Both the position numbers and the translations under genes were made by a program. Shown one piece after another: positions 43,401-55,540 of a stretch of 64,000 nt of DNA; within the stretch, counting starts at the first letter, position 1, and every line of letters starts with the position of its first letter. The DNA comes from Scilla litardierei (Eukaryota; Streptophyta; Magnoliopsida; Asparagales; Asparagaceae), in contig CM061142.1 in assembly GCA_030789695.1 (NCBI GenBank), forward strand, positions 604,695,659 to 604,759,658, read 5' to 3'. The notes beneath the pieces are model-generated. The model ran no database searches and was not told where the DNA came from. It saw only the letters and a list, made by a program, of their open reading frames with translations.

Positions 43401-46400
43401 CTAATCAGTAAACAGGTAAGGATATCGCTCTCTCATCTCATCCTCACGCTCCCAAGTGGACTCTCCAGGCGATCTGTGACGCCACATCACTCTCACCAGG
43501 TCGACTACTTATTCCTCAATTGCTTCTGTCGACGGTCCAAAATCTGCACTGGCTGCTAGTCATATGTCAGGTCCGGGCGGACCGTAATCTCTGAGAAATC
43601 CACAGTGTGTGATGGATCACTTACGTACCGACGTAACTGAGATACGTGGGATACGTCGTGAACTCCCTCCAAAGATGGTGGCAGAGCAAGGCGGTAGGCC
43701 ACTGCTCCCACACTCTCCAGCACGTCGAACGGTCCAATATACCTCGGGCTCAGCTTTCCCTTCTTCTCGAAACGAATAACTCCGCGGTTCGAAGAAATCT
43801 TCAGGAAGACGTGATCTCCTGGCTGGAACTCCAAGGTCTCCTCTTGGCATCAGCCCAATGCTTGAATCGATCATGTGCAACTCTGAGCTTCTCCCTGATG
43901 TCTCTCACGACATCCACAGCTTCCGCTATCATCTCCAGACCCAACAGCTCCCGATCTCCAATGTCATCCCAGCTCAGTGGCGATCGACATTTCCTTCCAT
44001 ATAAGGCAGCAAACGGCGCCATGCCAATGCTCGTCTGGTAGCTGTTGTTATATGAAAACTCCACCAAGTGAAGATGGTCCTCCCAAGATCCCTTCAAATC
44101 GAGCGTACAAGCTCGCAGCATATCCTCCAGTATCTGAATAGTCCACTCGGACTGGCCATCGGTCTACGGGTGGTACGCCGTACTGAAACTCAGACTCGTA
44201 CCCAAATTCTCCTATAGACTTCTCCAGAACTGAGAAGTGAACCGCGAGTCTCTGTCAGACACGATGCTCGCGGGGACTCCGTGTAAGCGTACGACCTCCT
44301 GCACGTACACGGTCTTCATCACAACTAACTCGAAAGGAAATTAAAAGAGAAGTAAAATAATATTTTACCTCTAAATATTTCCTCGCCAAGACTTTCGTAG
44401 ACTAGCCCACTCAGAAGGGGATGAAATTCGCAGACTTAGTCAATCGGTCAACGATCACCCAGACTGCGTCGTTTTGTTTCGGGGTCCGAGGTAAACCAGT
44501 CACGAAATCCATCGTGATATGTTGCCACTTCCACTCCGGAATAGGAAGCGGTTGTAGCAAACCAGCCGTACGATGGTGCTCAGCCTTCACCTGTTGGCAT
44601 ATCAAACACTTGGCAATGCTCCGTGCCACACTCCTCGTCATGCCAATCCACCAGTAATTCTGACGGAGGTCCTTATACATATCGGTCCCACCAGGATGTA
44701 TAGAATAAGGCGAGCTATGAGCCTCGCTCCAAAGCTCCTCACGAACATCACCTGCAGGTACGCAGAGTCTGCTGCCGTACCGCAGCGAACCATCCTCATG
44801 AATCACGAACTCCATCCGTAGTCCAGCTTCGACCTGCCTTCTGATCCTCTGCAGCTTCGGATCTCCTGCCTGTGCTGCCTTGATCCGATCCACGATCGTG
44901 GACTGAATCTGCAAATTCATGAATGAATGAACCACACCAGGTAGGACGACCTCTAAATCCATCTCTTTCAGCTCCTGCTGAATCCTCCAGTCGGTAGTAT
45001 GCATCATCGTAGTAGGAAGTCTACTCAAAGCATCAGGCACCACGTTCACTTTCCCTGGGTGATACTGCAAGTCTATCTCATAGTCAGCCATGAGCTCTAA
45101 CCATCGTCTCTGACGCATGTTGAGCTCCTTCTGCGTAAAGATGTACTTCAAGCTTTTGTGATCGGTGAAAATCTTCACGCTCTCACTCAGCAAGAAGTGC
45201 CTCCAGATCTTCAGTGCAAATATCACCGCTGCCAACTCCAGATCGTGCGTCGGGTAATTCTTCTCATGAGTCCTCAACGGACAAGAAGCGTACGCGACCA
45301 CGTGGCCATGCTGATGCAAAACGCATCCTAGGCCCTTCCCTGATGCATCGCGTACCTCGAAGCCTCCGCTCCGATCCAGTACAGCCAAAACCGGTGTCGT
45401 GGTCAATCTCGCCTTCAAGATACTGAAGGCCTCCTCACAAGCATCTGACCAATGGAACTCCACATCCTTCCTCGTCAGCTTCGTCATCGGCTCTGAAATC
45501 TTCGATAAATCCTTGATGAACCGCCGATAATAGCCTGCTAAGCCAAGAAAACTCCTGATATCTGACGCTGACTGCGGAGTCAGCCAATCTCTGATTGCTC
45601 TGACATTCTTCGGATCTATAGATATGCCATCACCGGACAACACGTGTCCCAGGAATGCGACTCTGTCCAGCCAGAACTCGCACTTACTATACTTGGCATA
45701 TAGCTTATGTCTCCTCAGTGTCTCCAGCACTGTCCTCAGATGATAGCTGTGCTCCTCCTCAGACTTCGAGTAAATAAGAATGTCATCAATAAAGATGACG
45801 ACAAACTTATCCAGGAAGTCATAGAATATCAAATTCATCAAATTCATGAACACAGCTGGAGCATTGGTCACGCCGAAGGGCATAACCACGAACTCATAAT
45901 GTCTGTACTTCGTCCGGAAAGCTGTCTTCGGAATATCGTCCTTCTTCACCTTTAGCTGATTATATCCGCTCCTCAAGTCCAACTTCGAGAAAACTCTCGA
46001 GCCTCCCAGCTGATCAAAAATATTGTCGATGCGCGGCAACAGATACTTATTTTTCACGGTGACAGCATTTAGCCCTCGATAGTCCATGCACATCCTATGG
46101 GACCCATCCTTCTTCTTCACGAGTAAAACGGGTGCACCCCACGGTGACACACTAGGGTGGATGAAACCCTTCTGCAGCAACTCATCTAACTTCTTCTGCA
46201 GCTCCTCAAGCTCAGCAGGAGCCATCCGATACGGCGCCTTTGATATCAGCTGCGCTCCCGGTATAAGATCAATACCAAATTCTAGAGCTCGGTCGGGTGG
46301 CAGACCCGAGATATCCTCCGGGAAGACGTCGTCGAAGTCTCTGACGACTGGTGGTCGGTCGATCTCCATCTGCATAGCTGCGACAATCGACACCTCCGGC

Positions 46401-46779
46401 TTGGCCCGAAATCTGATGGGCCCAAGCGACTCGTCTCTGCTACGGAACTCGAACTCCGGATGGCCTGGAATCCGAAATACCACCCTCTTGCTGTGGCATT
46501 CGATCGACGCATGGAAGTCTCCCAGCCAATCGATGCCAAGAACGACATCGAAATGCGATATATCGTGGACGATGAAATCAGCAAATAGTTCGTGTCCACT
46601 GACCACCAAGGGAATCGATCGACAACCCAAATTCACAGTCACCACTCCGTTCCATGTGGTGATGTCCCAACACTTAGGAAGTGTGTGGGTGGGAATGGAG
46701 TGCTTTGTTACAAATCTCCGGGATAGGATGCACATGGATGCACCGGAGTCGAACAAAGCCACGGCAGGGTGAGAGGACA
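43401..46779 (-). pseudogene. pol: pol of the Tekay-type element: protease, RT, RNase H, integrase, chromodomain
   Basis: Uninterrupted from 46780 to 44411. Protease: [12 protein letters not shown] near 46760. [36 protein letters not shown] and catalytic FIDDILIYS (about 45790). RNase [16 protein letters not shown] and [11 protein letters not shown]. Integrase: HPGG start of the zinc region, CLICQQ, then MDFVTGLPR and [15 protein letters not shown]. Stops at 44409-44411 and about 44400, a 55-base insertion (44368-44314) and one frameshift near 43840 break the rest (FSYNNSYQTSIGMAPFAALY, then GDHVFLKISSNRG). The C-terminus ends WEREDEMRERYPYLF near 43401, the tail of a chromodomain, with a stop at about 43548 before it. 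RT itself is intact. Confidence 0.9.
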
Positions 46780-46903
46780 CTAGAATGGTGCTTAGGATAC
46801 GAAAGAACTACGTTCAAACCAAGCTATTCTATCAAACAAGGCAAACAAACAAAACTAACATTAAGATCTACACTACAAAATGTAAGACTGGATTCGAGTA
46901 TAC
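46780..46903 (-). other. Intron-like segment between gag and protease
   Basis: 124 bases with GTATAC at the donor side (after GCAG) and CATTCTAG at the acceptor. It is T-rich on the element strand (TTTGTTTGTTTGCC). Removal joins G to TG and keeps one frame from gag into the protease; left in, gag stops within it. Confidence 0.4.
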
Positions 46904-48010
46904 CTGCAATAACTCCATCCAGCTCCTCAGTCTCAACAGCGGTCATGGTGTAAGCCGGCCTCTGGGGTTGCACTGCCCGCTGAAACATCTGCCTCTGTGG
47001 CGCCAAGGGTGGTCCACGTACATCAGCTCCTCTCTGAACCGGGGCAGGCGCTCTACTCTGCAGCGGGGCTGGTGCTCCGACCATGGCATGACGTGCTCTC
47101 GGACAATCCTTAGCTGCATGCGAAGCATCTCCACAAACCAAGCACAATCCCAGCTTCCTCCTACAATTGGTCTGAACATGTCCTGGCTTGCCGCAGAAGT
47201 GGCAGGGTCCCTTATTTTGAATCTGCATAGGTGCTCCTGGCCTCTTGAAAGGCACTGACTGAACTGGCCTCATCACTGGCCTAGCAGGTGGCTGGTACTG
47301 CTCCATGGGACGCTTCCCTCTATTAGCAGGAGGGTCAGGTAGACGCGATATGGTCTCACGGTTCCTCGCGGCATTCAGCACTGCTCCCATGGTCGTGAAA
47401 TCTGCCGAAGACATCGAAGCCTGAAGCTTCGGACGCAGTCCCTGACGAAAACGATCAGCTCGTTTCTCCTCCTTCCTCACCATTTGTGGGGCAAACCGAC
47501 TCAGCATCTCGAACTCCGCCTCATACTCGTCGACGGTCATATCCCCCTGCTTCAGATCTACAAATCTGCTCAACAGCTCCCTCCTAGCAACCTTAGTGAA
47601 ATACTTATCCTTGAACATCGAGCGGAAGGTCCTCCACTCCACTGGCTTCTGCAGGCGCCTCTCCTCAATGCGCCACCAGTTCCTAGCATTCTCTGTCAGC
47701 TGCATCTTCGCTATCTCAACCTGGGTATCATCGAAAATCTTCACAGCAATCAGCTTCTCCTCAGTACTCAGAATCCACTCATCAGCAGCCAACGGTCATT
47801 CCTTCCCAGAAAATGTCTTCGGCTGAAGCTCATTGAACTGCTTCTCTCCGAGAGCAGCTCGAGGGGCAGGCGGAGGCGGTGGTGGTGCAACTGGAGGAGC
47901 ATGTGCTGCACGGTGGGACTACTGAACCAGCTGGTGCTGCACGTCCAGCATCTCTTTCACCACGCCCAGAAACTGGCAAAACTCTCCGCCCTGGTCTTCC
48001 GAAACTCCAT
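46904..48010 (-). pseudogene. gag: gag of the Tekay-type element
   Basis: The likely start is the ATG at 48010 (MEFRKTRAESF). The N-terminal third is shifted between frames, and a TGA near 47796 precedes PLAADEWILSTEEKL. From 47792 one frame holds the retrotransposon gag core (MQLTENARNWWRIEE, DKYFTKVARRELLSRFVDLK) and two CCHC-type knuckles, CHFCGKPGHVQTNC (about 47208) and CLVCGDASHAAKDC (about 47145). It ends in an acidic ETEELDGVIA at about 46904, which leads directly into an intron-like segment and then the protease. A likely nonfunctional copy because of the N-terminal damage. Confidence 0.85.
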
Positions 48011-48205
48011 CGCCTGAGTTCTCGGATCGGGTGATGCGTTGTCATGCCATCCTATTGTCAAGAAATACAGAGATTAGACTCGAACAATTACTGGATAACA
48101 ATAAAATGAATGTCGATACTCCTATTGTTCCGTACTTGCAGAAAGAATTGGGACCTGCATGGGCCACCACTAAAACTTGTCACGGTCCGCTTCCCAAAAC
48201 AACGG

Positions 48206-48912
48206 GCCTTCCTCGCACGAACTTCTCTTTCCACTTTCGAAATGAACACGAACTTCTCTTTCCACTCCCTCACTTTACTCAACATGTCAACGACAAGATG
48301 TCGGTCCTTCCTCGCACTGACATAGTAATACGCTCCTTGTCGCTTCGCTTCGAAGAAATGCCGGAACAACGACAGGGTCTGATTTATGCCACTACCGAAG
48401 CAGATAACAAGGAACCCAACCATGGCACTGATCGAGTTCGGCATCAATTGGAAGATCGAAAGCTCGAGGAAGTTCAACATGAGCAGGAAGAAGGGGTGGA
48501 GCGAAAATCGAAGTCCGAGCTCGAAGGTCGAAAAATAGACCCCGACTTCGTTGTCCCTGGGCGAACAGACCCGTTCATCAAAGGTGGGGAGGCGAACATC
48601 ATAGGGTGGTCAGATATACTTGGAACGAATCTCGGCGCGGCTGATGCGCTTCATATCGGGCGCTATGGCCAGGATCTCCACCGGAACCGTTATTGTAGCC
48701 CCGCCGACAGTCGGCCTTGAGCCCTTCTTTTTGGCTTTCTTAGGGGCCATCGACGTCGAGGGGACAGATGGGGCTGCTTCCCGCTCCTCCAGCCAAGACT
48801 CCGCCACATCCGTCGACGCATGTTCCTCCGTCCCCTCGGAGCTAACATCAATGAACTCGTCGAAGTTCTTCTCGACGTGTTTATTAGAAGAAGAAGACTC
48901 AAATGAAGTCAT
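48206..48912 (-). pseudogene. Tat-2 antisense ORF, N-terminal half (Transposase_28-like)
   Basis: Opens at the ATG at 48912-48910. Acidic N-terminus with Ser/Glu-rich text, a basic MAPKKAKKKGSR patch (about 48758), then, after one TGA at about 48612-48610, the conserved core: NEVGVYFSTFELGLRFSLHP, FLELSIFQLMPNSISAMVGF, SLFRHFFEAKRQGAYYYVSA. It is cut near 48206. The core matches that of the Tat-1 antisense gene in layout, with its own residues. Function unknown. Confidence 0.75.
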
Positions 48913-49334
48913 CGGGCAGAGATGGAAGAAAATACCTAAGAAATCATCGGAGTTCCAAGGAAGCGAGATTAGCTGCGGATGCTCGAAGACGAAGACCAAA
49001 AGGAAATTTGAAATTGGAAAGCAAGAGCCTTCAATCGTCCCCTCGTCCATGTTTTATAGAGGACATCGGCCAATCTCAACCCCTGAGGGTGGGCCACGTG
49101 GCGAGATCTGTAGCAGAGCTGTCGCCTCAACTTCTCCCCAGAGCCATACGCGACACGTGTCATGCTTCAAGCGACAGGGTGCCTTGATATCTCCCCTCAG
49201 TCGAATCGTCATGATGACCCTAGAGATCCAGCGGTCATCTCACATTTAATGCTACAGCTGTCATCCAACATATCAAAGTGTGCCATCTGACCCGATCCGG
49301 ACTTCCCGTCTCGGACTCGAATGACGGGGGCAAT

Positions 49335-50370
49335 TGTTACGACCTCAAGATCGGCCCAGTCGATCAAGGCCCGCATGATTCAAAGCCCAGGTCTTGGCCC
49401 GCCGGATCTCCACAACGAGGCCAAGTTCGTCGAGGCTTAGAGAAGCTCGCCAAGGCCCAGATCAGCCCGCACTTACGGAGCGGTGTACTCGTCAATCAAA
49501 CCAAAAAGGAGAGCCCACCGGCGATCGCGCGATCTTCCCCAGCTCACCCCTGAGGCAGCTTGCCTACCTCTTCATCCGGGTGAAGTCCACCCATGGAGGA
49601 AGATGACACGCCACTATCAGTTTCACTACAGACAAGTCTGACAAAAGTGCACCTGGCCGCTTCGCCACCTGACCACCTGCCAAAAGTGCACCTGACCGCT
49701 TCGCCGTCTGACCACCTACCGAAAGCACGCCTAGCCGTTTCGTCGCCAGACGGCCTGACAAAAGCACACCTGACATTAATGGATATGATGGCCTGATAAA
49801 AGCGTGCCTGACACGTTCAGCTCTGACATCCTCAGCTGGACCCCTGACACTGCCAGCTCAGCTAAAGCAGCCGACTCCAGCAGCCTATAAATACCCCCTC
49901 TCCTCCAACGAGAAGGGGGCTAGCTAATCTGTAAGAATTCCTAACACATCCACTTATACTCTAGGTCGAAAATCTTTCACATATTCATGCCTTCCACATT
50001 AGTTCACCACACAAGCGTTGTCTGCCTCTAGGATCACCTCGTGTGTTCGACATTCTCCAAGTAGTCACCCGCTGACTAAAGCATCGGAGAGGCTACGGGC
50101 CGACATCCAGCCCCGCCTTTCTGACAAGTTGTTCTCCTTGCAGGTAGTTTGCATCTGCTACTGGATGTTGAGGTAACCTTAGGCGATCAACTCCATTAGA
50201 CAGGTGACCTACTCCGATTGAAGGGCGACCTTGAGCTTTCCATCTGCAAAGTCACCTTCCTCGAGATTAACCTCATATATCCCCCAAAACTTGTAATCAT
50301 TGTACCCGTGATTTCCATTTCAATACAAATTCAGTGTTAGCGGATTTTACCCTGCAACACCTCATTACCA
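49335..50370 (+). repeat. 3' LTR of Tat-2
   Basis: About 1.04 kb. It contains an array of a short unit near 49610-49800 (CTGACAAAAGTGCACCTGGC with variants CTGCCAAAAGTGCACC and CTGACAAAAGCACACC) and a TATA box CCTATAAATACCCC (about 49884-49897) followed by a TCCAACG-type start region. The right end at CTGCAACA is inferred from a TG...CA rule and the change to Athila sequence. Confidence 0.7.
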
Positions 50371-51168
50371 TCATCCCAAAACCTCTCCTCTTCCTTTCTC
50401 AGCCTCCAACAACCCTAAAACCTCCATCAATCTTCCAAAATCGCAACACCTTTCCACCCTCCACCAAGCCTTAGCCCCATTTCAAACCCCCTCCACTCAA
50501 ATTCAACCCGAAGGGACAACATCAATGTCAAAGAAAATCTTGGGGGAGCTTGATCTACTTCAAGGAGCCCACTAAAGGAGGAGATCCATCAAGATTTCAT
50601 CAACCCTAGGTGAACTCCTTCCTCTTCCTCAATTTTTGAATTTTTGCACATAATTTCCTGTTGCTATTTCTCTTGCTATTGCATTAGTGTGTGTCTTGCA
50701 TCTCATTCACATCACCTCACACACTATGGGACCAAAGAGATCTGCTCCCGCCTCCATTGGTAGACAACCACACGCCCAAAGGGGCACAGAACCACCTCCA
50801 CATCCACCTGTTGCACCACCTATGGTTGCATTACACGGGATAGTTCGTAGGTACGAGAAGCAGAGAACGACCTTTGCTACATTACACCCATGTCCTATGT
50901 CGGTGACGAAGTTAGCCAATCTCTCCACCCTTTTGTCCCTAGGGATTTCAGAGGGTGTTGAAACACTCTTTACCAACATAGGATGGACGTCCTTCCTATA
51001 CACGCATGATGAAACCTATATTTTCCCCCGACCATAGAGTTTTTGAGTTCCCTCCACCGCACAGAAGATGGAATTTCATTCTGCCTATGGAATGTGGATA
51101 GGGAGCTCATGTTTCACCAGTTAGATGATCTGTGTGGTTGGCCCGTTGACAGCAGCATAAGCCCAGAC
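50371..51168 (+). pseudogene. Athila ORF1 (second copy), 5' part
   Basis: Leader (50371-50725) without a gene, then the ORF1 start at the ATG at 50726: MGPKRSAPASIGRQPHAQRG, a Pro-rich linker, and the conserved KLANLSTLLSLGISEGVETL region (50912-50971), which aligns in layout with the core of the Athila B ORF1. A one-base shift near 51028 moves it to another frame (EFLSSLHRTEDGISFCLW) up to the insertion at 51168. It continues after the Copia element at 59054. It may belong to Athila C, whose pol would then be lost between 40372 and 50371. Confidence 0.75.
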
Positions 51169-51776
51169 TGAAGGATCCTGTCCAAAACAGAGTTAGGATC
51201 AATAATATGAAGTGTAGACTTACACTTGCGTACGCTGCACGGTAGTCTACGAACTTCGCCTTCGGATTCGCCACGACGGATCGAGTCTACTCACGAACGG
51301 AGTAAGGCTACTAAATCCACAATCTAAATCTCTATTTTAGATTAAGAACTTGGATGGAGGGAGAGGAAATATTTCTGCAGAGCTTCGCTATGAAGAAGAT
51401 GCATGCATGAATTTCATGCAAAATGTGTAAGGAAAATGGCTACCCTTGGGTCTTATTTATAGCCCCCAAGGTAGTTATTTTAGGGTAAGTTGTTCCTTTG
51501 GAACAACTTAATTAAGGTGTACCATGATACATGGCACATTATAAGCTTAAGTTGTACCATATGCATGGTACAACATAAGCTTAAGATATTCCCCCTTTAT
51601 TAGCCATATGTCGCATGCACTTATGCATATATAATGCGACTTTCCCGCTCATACAGAGATCCTCTCCGCAAGGGAACAGATTCCCTTTGCACATGACTTC
51701 GTGTGCGCGACGTTCGAGGTCCGTATTCCCTCGTACATCCCCCACAAGGGTGTACAAACGTCTTCCATATCCAACA
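51169..51776 (-). repeat. 3' LTR of the Copia element (left copy)
   Basis: 608 bp, TGAAGGATCC to TATCCAACA on the plus strand. Minus-strand TATA box CTATAAATAA at about 51462-51453. Confidence 0.95.
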
Positions 51777-52930
51777 TCTCCCACTCACACTTGAGGGGAT
51801 TGTAAGAGAACGTCTTTCCCTTAGTTCTTTCATCTATCATACCGAGAAATAGACCGTGCGACCGTCATGCGCATAGAGTCTGTTGTTGTGCACTTGTTAG
51901 AGATACACAACGACCTCGAAGGTGCAAAGTTGAGTAGTTCAACGCATGCTTTACCCTAGATTATTTCTTCACATTTTCTTGTACTTTATATTCAACAATT
52001 GAATCCCATCTGGATTACAATTGGCTGGCCAGCTTTGAATCATTAAAGTCCAAATGCGAATATGAAATCAATCTTCCTCTTCTTGCGAACCTTTTGATCT
52101 TGACTTGATTCGCTTTTCTAACGTGCCCCGCCGAGCCGAATTATCATAGCCCATTAGTAACACGCTAAGATAGCGATCATCTCGTCAAATCTAAAGGAAC
52201 CAATTGGAGTCCTTGAGGGTAAGAGTTAAGACCCATATGGCCTTTGAGTCTCACATAATAGCAAACACTATTGCTACTAACTCAGTGGTCGAAATGCATA
52301 CGTGGTATGAACACGTATTACAACATCACTCCTTTCCCAGGGAGAGTATGTCTTAATGATGTTGTACGGATGAAAGATCAGACACCATAGTGCCTATCTT
52401 TTGAGTCCCCTTACTACTCAGGAAATATTCCCGGACTCTCATCCTGCATAAGACAGATAGGATTATAAAATCCAATGAGATCTTTTTATCCTTGTGATAC
52501 AGATCTCAGATCTTTTGTAAGCATCCATATGATGCAGATCTTTCATTCGACTATCTTGTTAAAGTCATGACTCTAAATCATTCGTCTAATGATTTTGACT
52601 TTAAACTAGTCTCATCTCTATCTTATCCATCTGATAAGATAAGGCGGTTGCTCATGTGAGAGAGCCAACCTTAATCTGTCCGACATACACACAATTCAGC
52701 TGAGATTTCAAAAATGTACACAAACATTTCTTAAGAAATTCATATGCAATGTTGGAAAAAGAACTTATTCTTTTATTAATTTTGATCATTTCTTAGACAT
52801 GGGAATATATATTTGGTACAACTCAGCCCATACGCAATCCTTGAGATGATAAGTGTTTATAAAACACATTTCTGGGGATCGCTTTCGTAAGCTGATCCTC
52901 TATCGTCTCATGCGTAGATATGTACCTTAT
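51777..52930 (-). other. 3' non-coding region and PPT of the Copia element
   Basis: No gene. The minus strand reads GTGTGAGTGGGAGA (51790-51777) as the polypurine tract. Some text continues LTR-like phrases (ACTCACACTTGAGGGGATTG). The open frames at 51581-51840 cross the LTR boundary. Confidence 0.65.
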
Positions 52931-55540
52931 GTCTACCTTCTTGGTTTTATCATAGTCTTTTGCAAATCTGCAGTTCCTTTAAGATACTGCATTATCCTCT
53001 TAACCGCTTTCCAGTGTTCTTGCCCTGGGTTGGATTGGTAACAGCTTATCATTTCCAACGGCAAAACAGATGTCCGGTCTCGTACACACCATAGTGTACA
53101 TAAGACTATCAACTGCACTGGAATATGGAACTTTTTCCATAATTTCCTTTTCCTTTTGGTTCTTTGGACACGATTCCAGATATAAGTTATCGCATATGCT
53201 TATATGAATATCAATGGACTTGCAGTCCTGCATATTAAATCGTTCTAGGACCTTCTTTATATATAAGTCTCATGTGAAAGAGAAAGAAGTTTCTTCGAAC
53301 GATTCCTTGAAATCATATTCCAAGGATATATGCGGCTTTTCCTATGCCTTTCATCTCAAATACTGATGAAAGCCAAGCCTTGATACTCATTACAAAGCCC
53401 TTGTCATTTCTGGCTATTAAAATGTTATCTACATATAGATACATGATAATATACTTGCTTTTAATCCTCTTGATATATACTCAGTTATCTTCATCAAGCA
53501 TGGAAAAAATCCATTTGATAAGACAACTTCTTGAAATCGTATATACCATTGCCTCGAGGATTATTTAAGACCATATATGGACTTACGAAGTTTACAAACC
53601 TTATGTTTGTTTCCTTCTTTTACAAACCCTGTTGGTTGTTCCATATAGATCTCCTCGTCCAATTCTCCATTGAGAAAGGCAGTCTTTACATCCATCTGAT
53701 GTAATTCGAGGTATAAGCAAGCTACCATTGCGAATCAAGGTAAAACGCACAACAGGTGAGAAGTTTTCTTTGTAGTCTATCCCTTCCTGTTGCGTAAAAC
53801 CTTTCGCGACAAGGCGAGCTTTATATCTATCTATAGAGCCATCAGCCTTATGCTTGATCTCGAGAACCCATTTGTTCCCAATTGCTCTATGTCCTCTGGG
53901 TGAGTTAACTAAGTCCCAGACTTGGTTAACTTTTATGGATTTCAATTCCTTATTCATCGCTTCCATCCATTTGTCTTTTGCAGGGCATAATGTGGCATAT
54001 TTGAGATTCTTCAAGTCCTTGTTGACTCGAATTTAGATCAATTCTAATATCACTCCCACTTGAAATGTTGTTAGAATTGCTCCCACTTGGATCATTATTC
54101 CCGTATGGAATAGGATAATCGTCATTCGTATAATCCATTGGTGAAGGTTGAAAAGTATTTTCGTTTTCACCAAGAATTCTCCCACTCGAATGAGGTAATC
54201 CTTCTTGATCACAAATCTCAAATAGAGATAAGTCCTGACTTATCTCGCCCTGTCTTGGAAACTCGTTTTCCAAGAAAGTGACATCCCTCGACTCAAAACC
54301 AATTAGCACACCATTGTCTTCCTGACTAACAAAAACATAACCTTTGGAGTTTAATGCGTATCGTTTAAAGATACATTTCCTTCCCCATGGCCCAAGTTTG
54401 CCATACTTATGGGAGGAAATATGTGCGTTGAATGCACAAACTCAAGGTAAAATGTTTAAGTTAGGAGACCTTTGGTTCCACAACTCATAAGGAGTGGAGC
54501 TAACTGATTTCGAGGGTACGCGGTTTAAAATGAAAACGGTTGTCAATAATGCATCACCCCAAAAGGTGATTGGCAAGTTAGCTTGCGCCATCATTGAACA
54601 GACCATTTTTCATTAAAGTCCTATACCTCCTTTCTGCAACACCAATTTGTTGAGGAGTATAAGGCATAGTTACTTGATGTACTATGCCTTTTTCATCACA
54701 AAGTTCCTTTAAACTTGTTGATTGATATTCACCGCCCCTATCGGTTCGCATGACCTTAATCTTGCGATCTAATTGATTCTCCACTAAACTCATATAGTTT
54801 TTAAAGCAGGTTTAGTGCTTTCACTTTTGTGGGATATCAAATAGATATTACCGAATCGGGTGAAATCATCAATTAAAAGTGATGAAATAGGACTTCCCGC
54901 GTCTTGTCTTGACATTCATCGGACCATATATGTCCGAATGGATAAGCGGTAATGGAACCTTGGCCCTTGTGCCGGTTCCAAACGGCTTGCGACAAGATTT
55001 CCTTTCAAGGCAATGTTCGCAGGTCGACATTTCAACCTTTGAAACATTGGATAGAAGGCCACGTTTGGCAAGTCTATCCATACGCGTTGGTCCAATATGA
55101 CCAAGCCTTGATTGCCAACAAATTATATTAGACTCATTAGTCAAAGAATTTGTCATAAGGAAATGAGAAATCATACATTGTACTTATTACAATGAATCCT
55201 TTAAATACATAACCCAGAACCAATAAAGGAATTATTACAAAAATAGGTCCATATTACAAACATGAAGGAACCAACCATTAACCAAGACCCAATAAATTGA
55301 CCACAATTTTAATATTCCTTTGAATATATGGAATGAAGAGAACATCATGAAGTAGGATAGTGCGGCCGTTGTCCAAGACAAGCTTGCGAGTCCCAACGCC
55401 TTTCACTTCAACACGTGTGTTGTTTCCTACATTGATCCACTTCATTCCTTGAGTTTCCGGTGATACTCCACGAAGGACCGTCTGTCCTTTGCTATGTGGT
55501 CGGTGGCACCTGAATCAATTATCCCAAAATGGATTAGATT
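52930..55540 (-). pseudogene. pol: Copia pol remnants (protease, integrase, RT, RNase H)
   Basis: In element order: protease with GIIDSGATDHIAKD (about 55530), one frame away from gag. Integrase zinc region (CEHCLERKSCRKPFGTGTRA) and first acidic site (HSDIYGPM) in 55174-54869; then RTDRGGEYQ and TPQQIGVAERR (54793-54578), with a small loss between. RT N-terminus NKWVLEIKHKADGSIDRYKA near 53890 and FSPVVRF near 53775, followed by a shift and a deletion. The catalytic site reads YVDN (53435-53424) where YVDD is required. Connection/RNase H start KVPYSSAVDSLMY and YLKGTADL (about 53140-52955); the rest of RNase H is absent. More than six frame changes: clearly dead. Confidence 0.85.

Larger units (their letters stand above)
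40373..48205 (-). mobile_element. Tekay/Del-type chromovirus, right LTR truncated
   Basis: Minus-strand Ty3-Gypsy element: 3' LTR 40373-43355 on the left, polypurine tract 43368-43356, pol 46779-43401, gag 48010-46904, a post-LTR signal (GTTTTAGTGGTGGCCCATG, about 48175-48157) and only the last 28 bases of the 5' LTR (48178-48205, TGTCACGGTCC...). A chromodomain-like C-terminus of integrase and the pol sequence type place it in the Tekay/Del chromoviruses. The right flank is not Athila C but a Tat fragment, so a deletion removed most of the 5' LTR and the neighbouring DNA. Confidence 0.87.
48206..50370 (+). mobile_element. Tat-2: fragment of a second Tat element
   Basis: Only the right part is present: the N-terminal half of an antisense ORF (48912-48206, minus), about 420 bases of spacer, a purine tract GACGGGGGCAAT and a 3' LTR from 49335 (TGTTACGACC) to about 50370 (CCCTGCAACA). 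The left side ends abruptly at the 28-bp Tekay LTR remnant. It is different in sequence from Tat-1, so it is another Tat family. Confidence 0.75.
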
